A stretch of DNA of 64,000 bases from the NCBI GenBank assembly GCA_900315945.1, contig ONAZ01000005.1, positions 60,721 through 124,720 on the forward strand, written 5' to 3'. Numbering within the stretch: position 1 is the first letter of the stretch; each line of letters begins with the position of its first letter. Source of the DNA: an uncultured Lachnospiraceae bacterium. GTDB taxonomy: Bacteria > Bacillota > Clostridia > Lachnospirales > Lachnospiraceae. The translations under genes were made by a program, and so were the position numbers. Shown one piece after another: positions 9,808 through 19,596 of the stretch. Below the pieces are notes generated by a model. That model saw nothing but the letters and a program-made list of their open reading frames with translations. It did no database searches and was not told the DNA's origin.

Positions 9808-11100
9808 CTATGAAACTCTAACAATGAATTTCTCAATTTCCTGCTCAGAATCAGTTTTCTCAATTACTGCTCCAAGTCCTCTTAATTTCTCTTCAAACCT
9901 CTCATATCCTCTCTGGATATAGTGAATGTCATCAACTATTGTAACACCTTCAGCACCAAGTCCAGCTATTACAAGAGCCGCTCCTGCACGAAGATCTGGC
10001 GCACTCACTCTGGCACCTCTATAACTGTCAACGCCTCTTATTATGGCAATATTACCTTCAACCTGAATATTAGCACCCATTCTTGCGAGTTCATCAACAT
10101 ATTTGAATCTATTCTCAAATATTGATTCGTTAACTGTACTTGTTCCTTCTGCAAGTGCCAATACAACTGTCATCTGTGGTTGCATATCAGTAGGAAATCC
10201 CGGATAAGGAAGTGTAGTTACCTGCGTAGAAACCAGCTTATCATTACATATAACTCTAACTGCATCATCGTATTCAATAACCTGACATCCAGCATCAATA
10301 AGCTTTGCTGATGTAGCTTCTAAGTGCTTAGGAATAACATTCTTTACTAAGATGTCGCCCCTAGTTGTTGCTGCTGCAAACATAAATGTTCCAGCTTCAA
10401 TCTGATCTGGTATTACAGAATACTCTGTTCCATGAAGTCTATTAACACCATTAATTCTTATTACATCAGTTCCGGCACCACGAATATTCGCACCCATACT
10501 ATTTAAGAAGTTGGCCACATCAACTACATGAGGCTCTTTTGCAGCATTTTCAATAATAGTCTTACCTTCCGCAAGCGTTGCTGCCATCATAATATTAATA
10601 GTAGCACCTACAGACACCTTGTCCATATATATGTGACTACCAATTAATCTCTTAGCATTAACTGATATAAGACCATAACTTAGATCAACTTCTGCACCAA
10701 GACTCTTAAAACCTTTTACATGAAGGTCTATTGGTCTGCTTCCTATATCACATCCACCAGGAAGGGCAACTTCAGCCTTCTTATACTTACCAAGCAACGC
10801 TCCTAGCAAATAATATGAAGCTCTTATTTTCTTAATATATTCATAATCAACGCTTAGTCGTCCAATTGTTGTTGCATTCACCTTAATAGTATGTCTATCG
10901 ACTCTCTCGATATGAACACCTATATCTTCCATGGCGCCAATCATTACATTTACATCACGAACATCAGGAAGATTATCTATAACAACTGTATCGTCTGTCA
11001 TGATAGCTGCTGCAATAATGGCAAGTGCTGCATTCTTTGCGCCACCTATCTCAACTTCACCTTTTAACGGCTTTCCACCTTTTATAACATATTGTTCCAT
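9808..11100 (-). CDS. murA: UDP-N-acetylglucosamine 1-carboxyvinyltransferase
   Basis: First committed step of peptidoglycan synthesis: transfers enolpyruvate from PEP to UDP-GlcNAc. The 430-residue EPSP-synthase-like protein has K22 in GGAKNAAL and the catalytic loop LPGGCDIGSRPIDLH with Cys117, the fosfomycin target. FPTDMQPQMTVVLALAEG and the late APDLRAGAALVIAGL motif are also present. The start at 11100 is preceded by AGAGGGA; an upstream in-frame ATG (11130) adds ten unconserved residues. It has its own promoter (11146-11173). Confidence 0.96.
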   Translation of the reverse strand: MEQYVIKGGKPLKGEVEIGGAKNAALAIIAAAIMTDDTVVIDNLPDVRDVNVMIGAMEDIGVHIERVDRHTIKVNATTIGRLSVDYEYIKKIRASYYLLGALLGKYKKAEVALPGGCDIGSRPIDLHVKGFKSLGAEVDLSYGLISVNAKRLIGSHIYMDKVSVGATINIMMAATLAEGKTIIENAAKEPHVVDVANFLNSMGANIRGAGTDVIRINGVNRLHGTEYSVIPDQIEAGTFMFAAATTRGDILVKNVIPKHLEATSAKLIDAGCQVIEYDDAVRVICNDKLVSTQVTTLPYPGFPTDMQPQMTVVLALAEGTSTVNESIFENRFKYVDELARMGANIQVEGNIAIIRGVDSYRGARVSAPDLRAGAALVIAGLGAEGVTIVDDIHYIQRGYERFEEKLRGLGAVIEKTDSEQEIEKFIVRVS

Positions 11101-11145
11101 AAACAAATCCCTCTTCAAAATCAACTGCAAAACGCAATCAATAAG

Positions 11146-11173
11146 ATTATATCACAAAAAGTAGCCTTGTAAA
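11146..11173 (-). promoter_or_regulatory. Sigma-A promoter of murA
   Basis: TTTACA (11168-11173) and TATAAT (11146-11151) on the minus strand with a 16-base spacer, about 45 bases before the murA ATG. Confidence 0.6.
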
Positions 11174-11229
11174 TATACATAAACTACGAAACAATCATAA
11201 AAATCAACTAAAGTATACTAAAAATTGCA

Positions 11230-12936
11230 CTAGCGTTTCTGACTTTCATACAACCTATAATAGAACCCTTTGTTAGATAAAAGTTCGTGGTGCTTGCCAA
11301 TTTCTTCTATTTTACCATCTTTCACAACTAGTATTATGTCTGAATCCATGATTGTAGAAAGCCTGTGTGCAACAACAATAGTCGTCTTATTCTTCATAAT
11401 CTTACGAAAAGCCTCTTGGATTATCTGTTCATTAAGGATGTCAATAGAGGATGTTGCTTCATCAAGTAATATGATTTGAGAATCTCTAAGCATTAATCTT
11501 GTAATACAAATCAGCTGCCTCTGACCTTCTGATAGGTTACCTTCCTTAACTTTAGTATTATATCCTTCAGGAAGACTCATAATAAATTCATGAGCATTAC
11601 ACTCCTTAGCTGCCTTTACAACATCTTCATAACTTGCAGTTGTATTTCCCATGCAAATATTATCCATAATTGTTCCTGATACAAGAAATGTCTCTTGCAA
11701 CATAAGCCCCATCATACCGCGCACCTTATCAACCGGTATGTCTCTTATGTTGACTCCTCCTAGAAGAATTTCCCCTTCCCAATAATCATAATATTTTAAT
11801 AAAAGCTTTATTATAGTTGTCTTTCCACATCCCGTAGGACCGACTATCCCCATCTTCTTCCCTTTTGGGACTTTAAATGTTACATCATCAATAATCTTCT
11901 CATTACTATAGCCAAATGCCACGTGGTTAAATACCACTTCAGATTCAATCTCCTTCTCATCCTTTAATGAATCCTCTATATGTTCTGATTTGCAATCAAT
12001 TAGTTCATAGATTCTATCAATACATACGAAAGAATTCTGTAGTTCAGTTACAACAGAAGAAATATCATTAAAAGGTTTGGCAAACTGACTTGCATAAGCT
12101 AAAAAACTAGTCAAGCCACCAATCGTTATATTTCCCTTTATTGCAAGAAAACCTCCTCCAAAAGTTACTGCTGCATAACAAATTGCATTTACCAGCCTGG
12201 TAAGAGGATTTGTTAAAGAAGAATAGAAAATAGCTTTTCTTGATACTCTTTCATTCTCTTCATTCTTCTCACAAAACTTATCAGCAAAATATCCTTCAGC
12301 TTCTTCATCATTTATAATCTGCTTCATTGAAATAATATCAGACGAAAGTTCTGTGAGTTCTCCTCTCGCCTTTGCCTGTGACGCAAAATAAGTATTACAT
12401 TTCCTAGATATAAATCTTGCAACTAACAAAGAAAGAGGCGTAAGAATCAGTACAGCAATGGCAAGATATAAGCTTATACTAAGCATAAAACAAAATGTAA
12501 TTATAATTGTAACAATGCCCACGAAGAACTGATTAAAACCAAGCAAAAGTCCTTCACTAATACCATCACAATCAACAATTATTCTGCTTACTATATCTCC
12601 TTCTGAATGAGAATCTATGACCTTGTATTCTGCATCTACAAAACTAGTAAAAGCCCTTTTACGAAGGTCAGTAGATATACCATACACAATTCTGTTATTT
12701 ATTCCGTTCATAATCCAGAGAAAAACAGAGCTTATAACAATAGCTAAAGCCATCTCTTTTATTACAATAATTAGACCATCAAAATCAACATTATTAATAC
12801 CTATTATCATATCCATTCCCTGACCCATAAGAACAGGTACAAGAAGTGCAAGTCCCGTAGAAACAAGTGCACAAATCATAGATATTACAAATAAAAGGAT
12901 ATATCTTCTATAATCCCTAAAAAGTCGTCTAAGCAT
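11230..12936 (-). CDS. ABC exporter subunit with canonical ATPase site
   Basis: A 568-residue half-transporter with an N-terminal six-helix exporter membrane domain (about 1-310). The nucleotide-binding domain carries Walker A GPTGCGKTT, signature NLSEGQRQLI, Walker B IILLDEATSSID with the catalytic Glu, and an H-loop in VVAHRLSTI. The start at 12936 has AAAGGAG 7 bases upstream and lies 8 bases inside the end of the preceding ABC gene. The two therefore form a translationally coupled heterodimer. Substrate (drug, lipid or peptide) is not evident. Confidence 0.9.
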   Translation of the reverse strand: MLRRLFRDYRRYILLFVISMICALVSTGLALLVPVLMGQGMDMIIGINNVDFDGLIIVIKEMALAIVISSVFLWIMNGINNRIVYGISTDLRKRAFTSFVDAEYKVIDSHSEGDIVSRIIVDCDGISEGLLLGFNQFFVGIVTIIITFCFMLSISLYLAIAVLILTPLSLLVARFISRKCNTYFASQAKARGELTELSSDIISMKQIINDEEAEGYFADKFCEKNEENERVSRKAIFYSSLTNPLTRLVNAICYAAVTFGGGFLAIKGNITIGGLTSFLAYASQFAKPFNDISSVVTELQNSFVCIDRIYELIDCKSEHIEDSLKDEKEIESEVVFNHVAFGYSNEKIIDDVTFKVPKGKKMGIVGPTGCGKTTIIKLLLKYYDYWEGEILLGGVNIRDIPVDKVRGMMGLMLQETFLVSGTIMDNICMGNTTASYEDVVKAAKECNAHEFIMSLPEGYNTKVKEGNLSEGQRQLICITRLMLRDSQIILLDEATSSIDILNEQIIQEAFRKIMKNKTTIVVAHRLSTIMDSDIILVVKDGKIEEIGKHHELLSNKGFYYRLYESQKR

Positions 12937-14536
12937 AGCTACTCCTTTCTGGGAACTGAGCATAATACATCCGAGAATACAAAGGACATCTTTCTAATAG
13001 CTCACTATGTGTTCCAACGTCAAGGAGTTTTCCATTATCAATAACAATTATTCTATCACTTCTCATTACTGCACTTGGTTTCTGTGATGCAATGATAACT
13101 GACATGTCAGACTTAAGTACATTATCAAGAACCTGCTTCTCTGTTATCATATCCAGTGGATTTGTGACATCATCCATTAGAAGCAATTCAGGTTTTTTAT
13201 TAATTGCTCTTGTAAGAGCCAATCTCTTTTTTTGACCAGTAGACAGATTACTTGCATTTTTATTTAGTTTCTCATTCACACCACCTTTGATATCCACAAC
13301 TTCCTGAAAACAACTCATATTAAGTGAATAGTCTAAATCTCCATTTGCGTACTCCCTTAGGAGTATATTTTCGGCAATTGTACCTCTAAAGAAGTTATCT
13401 TCCTGTGGTACATAACCTACCTTAGCTTTATCAGTAACATTCTCCATATATAAACTAAGAAGCAAACTCTTCCCAGAGCCAGTAGGCCCAATAACGCCTA
13501 CTTTTTCTCCTTTATTAATTTTACTTAGTTCTTTCTCTACAATCTCTCTTGTAGATACAACAATAGGTGCATCATCTACTGCAACATCTTCTGTATGATC
13601 TATTACTTCTTCAAGCCTTCTTGCACTTGGTATTCCGTTCATAATTAGAACAATAAGGTTTGCCAGTTTGACAAGTTCAACAAGCACCTGTGACATGTAG
13701 TTAAGAAGTGCTACTACTTCCCCATTAGACAAACTACCTGTGTCAACCTTTTCACCACCAAAATACAGAATAAGAATAACACCGAAGTTAACAAGTGCGA
13801 AGGTAAGAGGATTAAGAATATTAGATAATCTTCCCACATGTATTTGATTTGCATATATCCTATTTAGATGTTCACTAAAGCTCTTCTTCTCATGATTTTG
13901 AATAACAAAACCTCTTACTACTTTAGCACCACTATAGTTTTGCTTAATCTTAACATTAAGCTCATCAAACTTCTCTTGTACATTGTTTATTCTTGGAAGG
14001 GTTATTCTCATAACCATATACACAACAATTGCAAGAACAACTATTATTCCACCTATTATTAGAGACATTGATCCGTCTATTATCACAGACATGATAAATG
14101 CACCTATAACAATAAAAGGAGACCTTAAGAACAAACGAAGGAACATATTTATTGCATTTTGAAGCTTAAGAACATCACTTGTCATTCTTGTAAGGAGGGT
14201 TGATTTTCCTATCTTTCGATACCTTGATTTATCCATATTAAGAATGGTTTCATCAAGATCTTTTCTCAAGGCCATGGATACACCAGTCGCTGTCTTGGCA
14301 GCAAAATACTGGGCCATAAGGGCTGATGTTACACCAATAAGTGCTAGACCAATCATGAGAAATGCCATTCTAAGAATATAATCTACATCACCATATTCTA
14401 TTCCCTTATCAATAATGGATGCCACAACAAAAGGCACCAATAACTCAAAAACTGCCTCTAGCATTTTGAATAATGGTGCCAATATACTCTCTTTTTTGTA
14501 TGCGGACATATACCTTAATACAAATTTCATTAACAA
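12929..14536 (-). CDS. ABC exporter subunit with degenerate ATPase site
   Basis: A 535-residue partner of the downstream ABC gene. The exporter membrane domain occupies about 1-300. The ATPase domain is shortened. It keeps Walker A GPTGSGKSL and signature NLSTGQKKRLAL, but Walker B reads LLLMDDVTNPLD with Asp where the catalytic Glu normally is. The H-loop position is also changed (VIIASQKPSAV, Gln for His). This is the pattern of heterodimeric exporters with one non-hydrolytic site. The TTG at 14536 is preferred because AAGGG lies 6 bases before it; the ATG at 14530 would be 12 bases away. It begins right after the stop of the upstream lipoprotein gene. Confidence 0.87.
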   Translation of the reverse strand: MLMKFVLRYMSAYKKESILAPLFKMLEAVFELLVPFVVASIIDKGIEYGDVDYILRMAFLMIGLALIGVTSALMAQYFAAKTATGVSMALRKDLDETILNMDKSRYRKIGKSTLLTRMTSDVLKLQNAINMFLRLFLRSPFIVIGAFIMSVIIDGSMSLIIGGIIVVLAIVVYMVMRITLPRINNVQEKFDELNVKIKQNYSGAKVVRGFVIQNHEKKSFSEHLNRIYANQIHVGRLSNILNPLTFALVNFGVILILYFGGEKVDTGSLSNGEVVALLNYMSQVLVELVKLANLIVLIMNGIPSARRLEEVIDHTEDVAVDDAPIVVSTREIVEKELSKINKGEKVGVIGPTGSGKSLLLSLYMENVTDKAKVGYVPQEDNFFRGTIAENILLREYANGDLDYSLNMSCFQEVVDIKGGVNEKLNKNASNLSTGQKKRLALTRAINKKPELLLMDDVTNPLDMITEKQVLDNVLKSDMSVIIASQKPSAVMRSDRIIVIDNGKLLDVGTHSELLERCPLYSRMYYAQFPERSSYA

Positions 14537-15226
14537 TTATTTCCCTTGTGTACTATTAGTTGTATTGCTTGTCTTTGCTTTGTCTTGGACAAACAAATCA
14601 TCAACTTTAAGTTGTTTTAGAAGATCATCATCAACTGTAAATTCATAACTACTCTTCCAGTTTTCAACTAGATTATTAATATATGTTGAAGAAGAATTAG
14701 CATCTGTAATTGCGCCATCAGCTCTACCTCTATCAGTTATTGCCTTTTCCATCTTAAACACATAAACCATATCTGTTAGCATCTGTTTTACAACATCTTC
14801 GTCTGCTCCCATTGCATTTAAAGTACTACTAGAATTTTCTTCCATAAACTTCTTAGTAGTATCATCAATCTTATTCTTGTCTTCATCCGTAATCTCAACT
14901 TTATATTCATCGGCATGCTTCTTTATAACGTACTGTGTTTCTAAAGTTTCTACTATATTGTCTTTAACCTGATCCGCAAATGTCTGACCCATACCTGTCA
15001 TATCTTCTGTCCAAAGCTTTGCACCATATGAATCGCCATATTGAGTATCATATCTAGCCTGGTTGTATTTGAATACAAAATTCGCATAACCTAGAGTAAT
15101 ACCATCTTCCCCATTATTTATATCAATAAGTTTTGAGTTATAATTTCTTATCTTACATCCAGATAGTATCATCATTCCTAGAACAAGAACCATACCTAGA
15201 CATAGCATTTTCTTTTTCATCTTCAT
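14537..15226 (-). CDS. Lipoprotein resembling SurA/PrsA-type chaperone N-domain
   Basis: A 229-residue lipoprotein with lipobox ILSGC after a short signal peptide. The rest is helical and charged. The pattern QVKDNIVETLETQYVIKKHADEYKVEITDED recalls the N-terminal chaperone region of SurA/PrsA-type peptidyl-prolyl isomerases, but no parvulin domain follows. GAGGTG lies just before the ATG at 15226; a GTG two codons earlier is inside that site. It sits between mfd and an ABC exporter pair on the same strand and may assist extracytoplasmic folding. The similarity is weak, so the role is inference. Confidence 0.6.
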   Translation of the reverse strand: MKMKKKMLCLGMVLVLGMMILSGCKIRNYNSKLIDINNGEDGITLGYANFVFKYNQARYDTQYGDSYGAKLWTEDMTGMGQTFADQVKDNIVETLETQYVIKKHADEYKVEITDEDKNKIDDTTKKFMEENSSSTLNAMGADEDVVKQMLTDMVYVFKMEKAITDRGRADGAITDANSSSTYINNLVENWKSSYEFTVDDDLLKQLKVDDLFVQDKAKTSNTTNSTQGK

Positions 15227-15278
15227 TGTCACCTCGTAAAATTTCTATATAAAAGTATACATTTTATGAAATATTAAT

Positions 15279-18200
15279 TCAACCTCTGTCATCTCTTATC
15301 TCTTGCAAATCAACTAAGAACGTCAGAAGTTTATCTTGGATATTTTTCTCTCGTGTCAAACTCTCTTTCTTAATATCATATACGAATTCTGGACTAGTTG
15401 GGTTTGCAGAAAACGTTATTTCCGGGTAATATTTCTCCACAAGTCCAGGTATTTTATCCGGATTTAGTTTTGCTTTATTATACATACTAATTAGAATAAT
15501 ATCGCCATTTTGTGAGATCTTGGTAACATATGCCTTTCCTGCATTATATTTAAGTTTTGCAACATACATTAGATTAAGAACGCTCTTAGGTATTTCCCCA
15601 AATCTATCTACTAGTTCCTCAATCATTGAATCGTAATCCTCATCAGTTGCAAGTTCTGATATTCTCTTGTAAATGTCAAGCTTATTTATACCACTTTTTA
15701 TATAAGTATCTGGAATATAAGCATCAATATCTATGTCTATTTCCACATTATATTCTAGGACCTCTTCATCGCCCTTTTCTGCTTTCACTGCGCTGCTAAG
15801 CATCTTACAATACAAGTCATATCCTACTGCTTCCATATGGCCATGCTGAACCTTTCCAAGCATATTGCCTGCGCCCCTTATCTCCAAATCTCTAAGGGCA
15901 ATCTTAAAACCACTTCCAAGATCAGAGAATTCCTTAATTGCAGATAATCTTTTCTCTGCTTCCTCTTTCAGCATCCTATCTTTTTTATACATGAAAAAGG
16001 CATATGCCATTCTATTACTTCTTCCAATTCTTCCTCGTAACTGATATAACTGAGAAAGACCAAGCCTATCAGCATCGTGAATAATCATAGTATTAACATT
16101 AGGAATATCAAGCCCAATTTCTATTATTGTTGTAGATATAAGAATATCTATCTCACCATTAACAAAGTCGCTCATTATTTCTTCTAGTCTTTTTTCACTC
16201 ATTCTTCCATGAGCATAAGCAACATTTGCCTCAGGAACCAATCTCTCAATACTTGCAGCCATTTCAGCAATAGTATTTACCCGGTTATATACATAATATA
16301 CCTGGCCCTGTCGATGTAGTTCGCGAAGAATAGCATCTCTAACCATTTCTTCATTGTACTCAAATACAAATGTCTGTATAGGCATTCTATCTACTGGTGC
16401 TTCCTCAAGTAAACTCATATCGCGAATTCCTGTCAAACTCATATGAAGTGTTCGAGGAATAGGTGTAGCAGTCATACTTATAACATCTACATTTTTCTTA
16501 AGGGCTTTTATCTTTTCCTTATGATTAACTCCAAATCTCTGTTCTTCATCAATTACAAGAAGACCAAGATCTTTGTATTCTACATCCTTTGAAAGCACTC
16601 TGTGGGTTCCAATAACAATATCAACTTTGCCAGACTTTAATCCTTCTATAGTTTTCTTTTGTTCTGATGGTGTTCTGAATCGACTTAGTAAATCAACCGT
16701 TATGGGATAGTCCTTCATTCTTTGCGAAAATGTATTATAATGCTGCTGTGCCAGTACTGTGGTAGGGCAAAGCATAACCACCTGCTTATTATCCTGCACT
16801 GCTTTGAAGGCGCCTCTTATGGCAATTTCTGTCTTACCAAATCCCACATCTCCACAGATAAGTCTATCCATAATCTTGGGACTTTCCATGTCCCTCTTTA
16901 CAGCTTCAATAGCTTCTTCTTGTCCCCTTGTCTCTTCATATGGAAATGTTTCTTCAAACTCTTTTTGCCATACAGTATCTTTACCAAACACAAAGCCATT
17001 TTCTTTCTCTCTAAGGGCATATAATTCCACTAATTCTTTTGCAACTTCGCCTACTGCATTAGCAACGTTTTCCTTAGTCTTAGCCCATGCAGATGTACCT
17101 AAAGTATTAAGCTTTGGTTTCTTTGACTGAGAACCGCCATACTTTTGAATCACATCAAAGGAAGAAGCTGGAATATACAAATTACCATTTTTTGCATATT
17201 CGATTTTGATATAGTCTTTAAGTGCTTTTCCGATTTCAAGTTTCTCAAGTCCACGATAAATACCTACGCCGTGATTTTCATGCACAACATAATCGCCAAC
17301 ATTTAACTCCTGAAGTGAACTGAATTTCTCACCTGTAAACTTCTTTTTTCTTTTCTTTTTTACTACCGCTTTAGAGCCAAATATGTCATTTTCTGTAATA
17401 ACAACATAATTAAGATCAGGTAGTTCATAGCCTCTGTCTATACCACATACAGTAACAAGAACTTCCCCTCCCTTTACTTCTACATTTTCTTTTTCGCTAA
17501 AGTATGCATTGAGTTCTCTTTCTTGCAAATCAAGGGCAAGCCTTTTTGCTTTTGTCCTAGATGCACTAGTTATAATAACTCTTGTTTTATTCTTTTTACA
17601 CTTAGTAAGATCCTTTACAAGATTCTCGAAACTTCCCCCATAACTTGTTATAGAGTTAGCTTTTATATAAAAACTCTTTTTAATCGTAATATCTGCTATT
17701 CTTGTATCGAGAATAGATAGAATTAGCTTATTAAATCTTTTTAGTTTACTTATGATTTCATCTGGAGTTTTCATCATTGATAGTTGTCTTGGAAGCAAAT
17801 AACCCTTCTCAAGACGCCTTGTCATACTATCAATAAATTCCTCTTCTCTTACCTTAAGTTCTTCTCGAAAACTTCTTGCATCATCAAATATTATTAATGC
17901 ATCCTCTGGAAGATAGTCAAGAATAGAATATGTCTTGTCAACAAAGTATGGGAGATGGGATTCTAACTCCTGTAATCCCCACCCCTGTTTAATTTCGTCT
18001 ATTATTCTATCAGTTGTTTTACGAATTCTATAGGCTTCTTCTGTCTTGAACTCACTTCTTAATTTTTCATATAAATTATTAGCATCTTCTTCTATTAGTT
18101 GCAGACCTCTATCTATATCCTCCTGTGAAAGCATAACTTCACTAGCAGGATATATCACGGCACTCTTTAACTTTTCAATAGAACGCTGATTCTCTATTGA

Positions 18201-18806
18201 GAATAGTCTAATAGAATCAATTTCATCCCCAAATAATTCTATCCTAATTGGCTTTTCCATAGTAAGAGGATATATGTCAACTATCCCACCCCTTACAGCA
18301 AATTCTCCAGGATGTTCTACTTCCTCTTCTTTATCATATCCAAGGGATACAAAAAGCTTCTCATAATGAGTTAAATCAATAGTGTCGCCTACTTTTATCT
18401 TGATTGAATTATCACTAAAAAAAGACTTGCTTGGCATACAATTAATTAGAGAATCCACGCTTACAAATATAGTGGTCTTTTCTTTTCCAAGCAATGATTT
18501 AAGAGCAGCAATTCTTTCTTTTGTTAAAGCATTTCCGCGAATATCAGCCTGATAGAACATTACATCCTTAGCTGGAAACATCACTCCATCATCAGAGTAG
18601 GCATTGTATTTATTAGATAATTCTCTAGCCCTTACTTCGTCTCTTGCAATGACAAGGGTTTTCTTATGGGCCATCCCATTAATAACACTTGGTTTTATAG
18701 ACTCTATACAGCCAGATAATTCATAACTTGCCTTACCCTCGGATAATTCATTTCTTAATTCAATTAATTCTACTAAACTACTATATGGTTCTTCGAATAC
18801 TTTCAT
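15279..18806 (-). CDS. mfd: Transcription-repair coupling factor
   Basis: An ATP-driven translocase that removes RNA polymerase stalled at DNA damage and recruits UvrA. Full-length at 1175 residues. The UvrB-like N-terminal region includes HPGEFAVRGGIVDIYPL. The RNA polymerase-interaction domain has LNVGDYVVHENHGVGIYRGLEKLEI. Superfamily 2 helicase motifs are CGDVGFGKTEIA (Walker A), VIDEEQRFGV and SMTATPIPRTLHMSLTG. The TRG-type segment and C-terminal domain follow. Its start is 13 bases after the pth stop with a weak ribosome site, so it is probably coupled to pth. Confidence 0.97.
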   Translation of the reverse strand: MKVFEEPYSSLVELIELRNELSEGKASYELSGCIESIKPSVINGMAHKKTLVIARDEVRARELSNKYNAYSDDGVMFPAKDVMFYQADIRGNALTKERIAALKSLLGKEKTTIFVSVDSLINCMPSKSFFSDNSIKIKVGDTIDLTHYEKLFVSLGYDKEEEVEHPGEFAVRGGIVDIYPLTMEKPIRIELFGDEIDSIRLFSIENQRSIEKLKSAVIYPASEVMLSQEDIDRGLQLIEEDANNLYEKLRSEFKTEEAYRIRKTTDRIIDEIKQGWGLQELESHLPYFVDKTYSILDYLPEDALIIFDDARSFREELKVREEEFIDSMTRRLEKGYLLPRQLSMMKTPDEIISKLKRFNKLILSILDTRIADITIKKSFYIKANSITSYGGSFENLVKDLTKCKKNKTRVIITSASRTKAKRLALDLQERELNAYFSEKENVEVKGGEVLVTVCGIDRGYELPDLNYVVITENDIFGSKAVVKKKRKKKFTGEKFSSLQELNVGDYVVHENHGVGIYRGLEKLEIGKALKDYIKIEYAKNGNLYIPASSFDVIQKYGGSQSKKPKLNTLGTSAWAKTKENVANAVGEVAKELVELYALREKENGFVFGKDTVWQKEFEETFPYEETRGQEEAIEAVKRDMESPKIMDRLICGDVGFGKTEIAIRGAFKAVQDNKQVVMLCPTTVLAQQHYNTFSQRMKDYPITVDLLSRFRTPSEQKKTIEGLKSGKVDIVIGTHRVLSKDVEYKDLGLLVIDEEQRFGVNHKEKIKALKKNVDVISMTATPIPRTLHMSLTGIRDMSLLEEAPVDRMPIQTFVFEYNEEMVRDAILRELHRQGQVYYVYNRVNTIAEMAASIERLVPEANVAYAHGRMSEKRLEEIMSDFVNGEIDILISTTIIEIGLDIPNVNTMIIHDADRLGLSQLYQLRGRIGRSNRMAYAFFMYKKDRMLKEEAEKRLSAIKEFSDLGSGFKIALRDLEIRGAGNMLGKVQHGHMEAVGYDLYCKMLSSAVKAEKGDEEVLEYNVEIDIDIDAYIPDTYIKSGINKLDIYKRISELATDEDYDSMIEELVDRFGEIPKSVLNLMYVAKLKYNAGKAYVTKISQNGDIILISMYNKAKLNPDKIPGLVEKYYPEITFSANPTSPEFVYDIKKESLTREKNIQDKLLTFLVDLQEIRDDRG

Positions 18807-18819
18807 TATCTACTTTCTT

Positions 18820-19398
18820 CTATAATCTATTTATTGGACCGTTATATTTACTCATTGCTTTGTCCATGCCATCTGTGATTGCACATTCAATAGCCTGTGC
18901 AGCTACATTAAAGCTTTCTTTAACTATTTTTCTATCGTCTTTTCCAAAACGACTTAACACATGGGTAATAACATCTCTATTAGCTGGCACCTTACCAACT
19001 CCAATTCTAACTCTATGGAAAGACTCAGTCTCAATACATTTTATAATACTTTTCAACCCATTATGTCCTCCTGCACTTCCCTTACTTCGAAGTCTAAGGA
19101 CTCCCACATCAAGGTTAAGATCATCAGATATAACAATAAGATCTTCGCAAGGATTAATCTTGTAATAATCAACTATTTCCTTTACCGCTTCTCCACTATT
19201 ATTCATATATGTCATAGGCTTTACAAGAATCACTTTTTCATCATTAATGAATCCTTCGCCGATCAATGCTTTAAATTGATTTTTTTTAACTTTAATTTTA
19301 TGTTTTTTCGATAACACATCTATAGTATCAAAGCCCACATTATGCCTTGTCTTAGAATACTTCAAAGTGGGATTTCCAAGGCCAATAATTATACGCAT
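18820..19398 (-). CDS. pth: Peptidyl-tRNA hydrolase
   Basis: Recycles peptidyl-tRNA released from ribosomes. A 192-residue Pth with GLGNP (N9), catalytic H19 in TRHNVGFD, PMTYMNNSGEAV, SDDLNLDVG and SAGGHNGLKSI, all hallmark motifs. AGAGGTG lies 5 bases before the ATG. A sigma-A promoter at 19438-19466 makes it the head of a pth-mfd-lipoprotein-ABC-ABC run. The pth-mfd pairing is common in Firmicutes. Confidence 0.96.
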   Translation of the reverse strand: MRIIIGLGNPTLKYSKTRHNVGFDTIDVLSKKHKIKVKKNQFKALIGEGFINDEKVILVKPMTYMNNSGEAVKEIVDYYKINPCEDLIVISDDLNLDVGVLRLRSKGSAGGHNGLKSIIKCIETESFHRVRIGVGKVPANRDVITHVLSRFGKDDRKIVKESFNVAAQAIECAITDGMDKAMSKYNGPINRL

Positions 19399-19437
19399 TT
19401 TAACACCTCTTATTCTTCAATTAACCTAGCATACTAC

Positions 19438-19466
19438 ATATTACCTTTATTTTGAATGTTTTTCAA
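19438..19466 (-). promoter_or_regulatory. Sigma-A promoter of pth-mfd operon
   Basis: TTGAAA (19461-19466) and TAATAT (19438-19443) with a 17-base spacer on the minus strand, 40 bases before the pth start. Confidence 0.6.
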
Positions 19467-19476
19467 TATCTAGTAG

Positions 19477-19505
19477 ATGACAAAAAGCTTGATTTTTGGT
19501 ATACT
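19477..19505 (+). promoter_or_regulatory. Sigma-A promoter of FliD-like gene
   Basis: ATGACA (19477-19482) and TATACT (19500-19505) with a 17-base spacer on the plus strand. The predicted leader is about 85 bases, contains several GGA triplets and ends in the strong ribosome site AAAGGAGGGG. No sigma-28 motif (GCCGATAA) is seen here. Confidence 0.6.
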
Positions 19506-19596
19506 ATAAGTGAATAAATGGACTTTTATACCCCGGTGCAGGTAAGAAAGGATTTTTACTAAGCATTATTTCACGGAAGAAAGGAGGGGACGTCTT

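Noticed and set aside
16722..17130. Plus-strand open frames of 100 and 123 residues inside mfd
   Set aside because: Antisense shadows of conserved helicase sequence with no ribosome site or family similarity.
19506..19596. Cyclic di-GMP riboswitch in the FliD-like leader
   Set aside because: The leader lacks the GEMM core sequences; only scattered GGA triplets and a strong ribosome site are visible.
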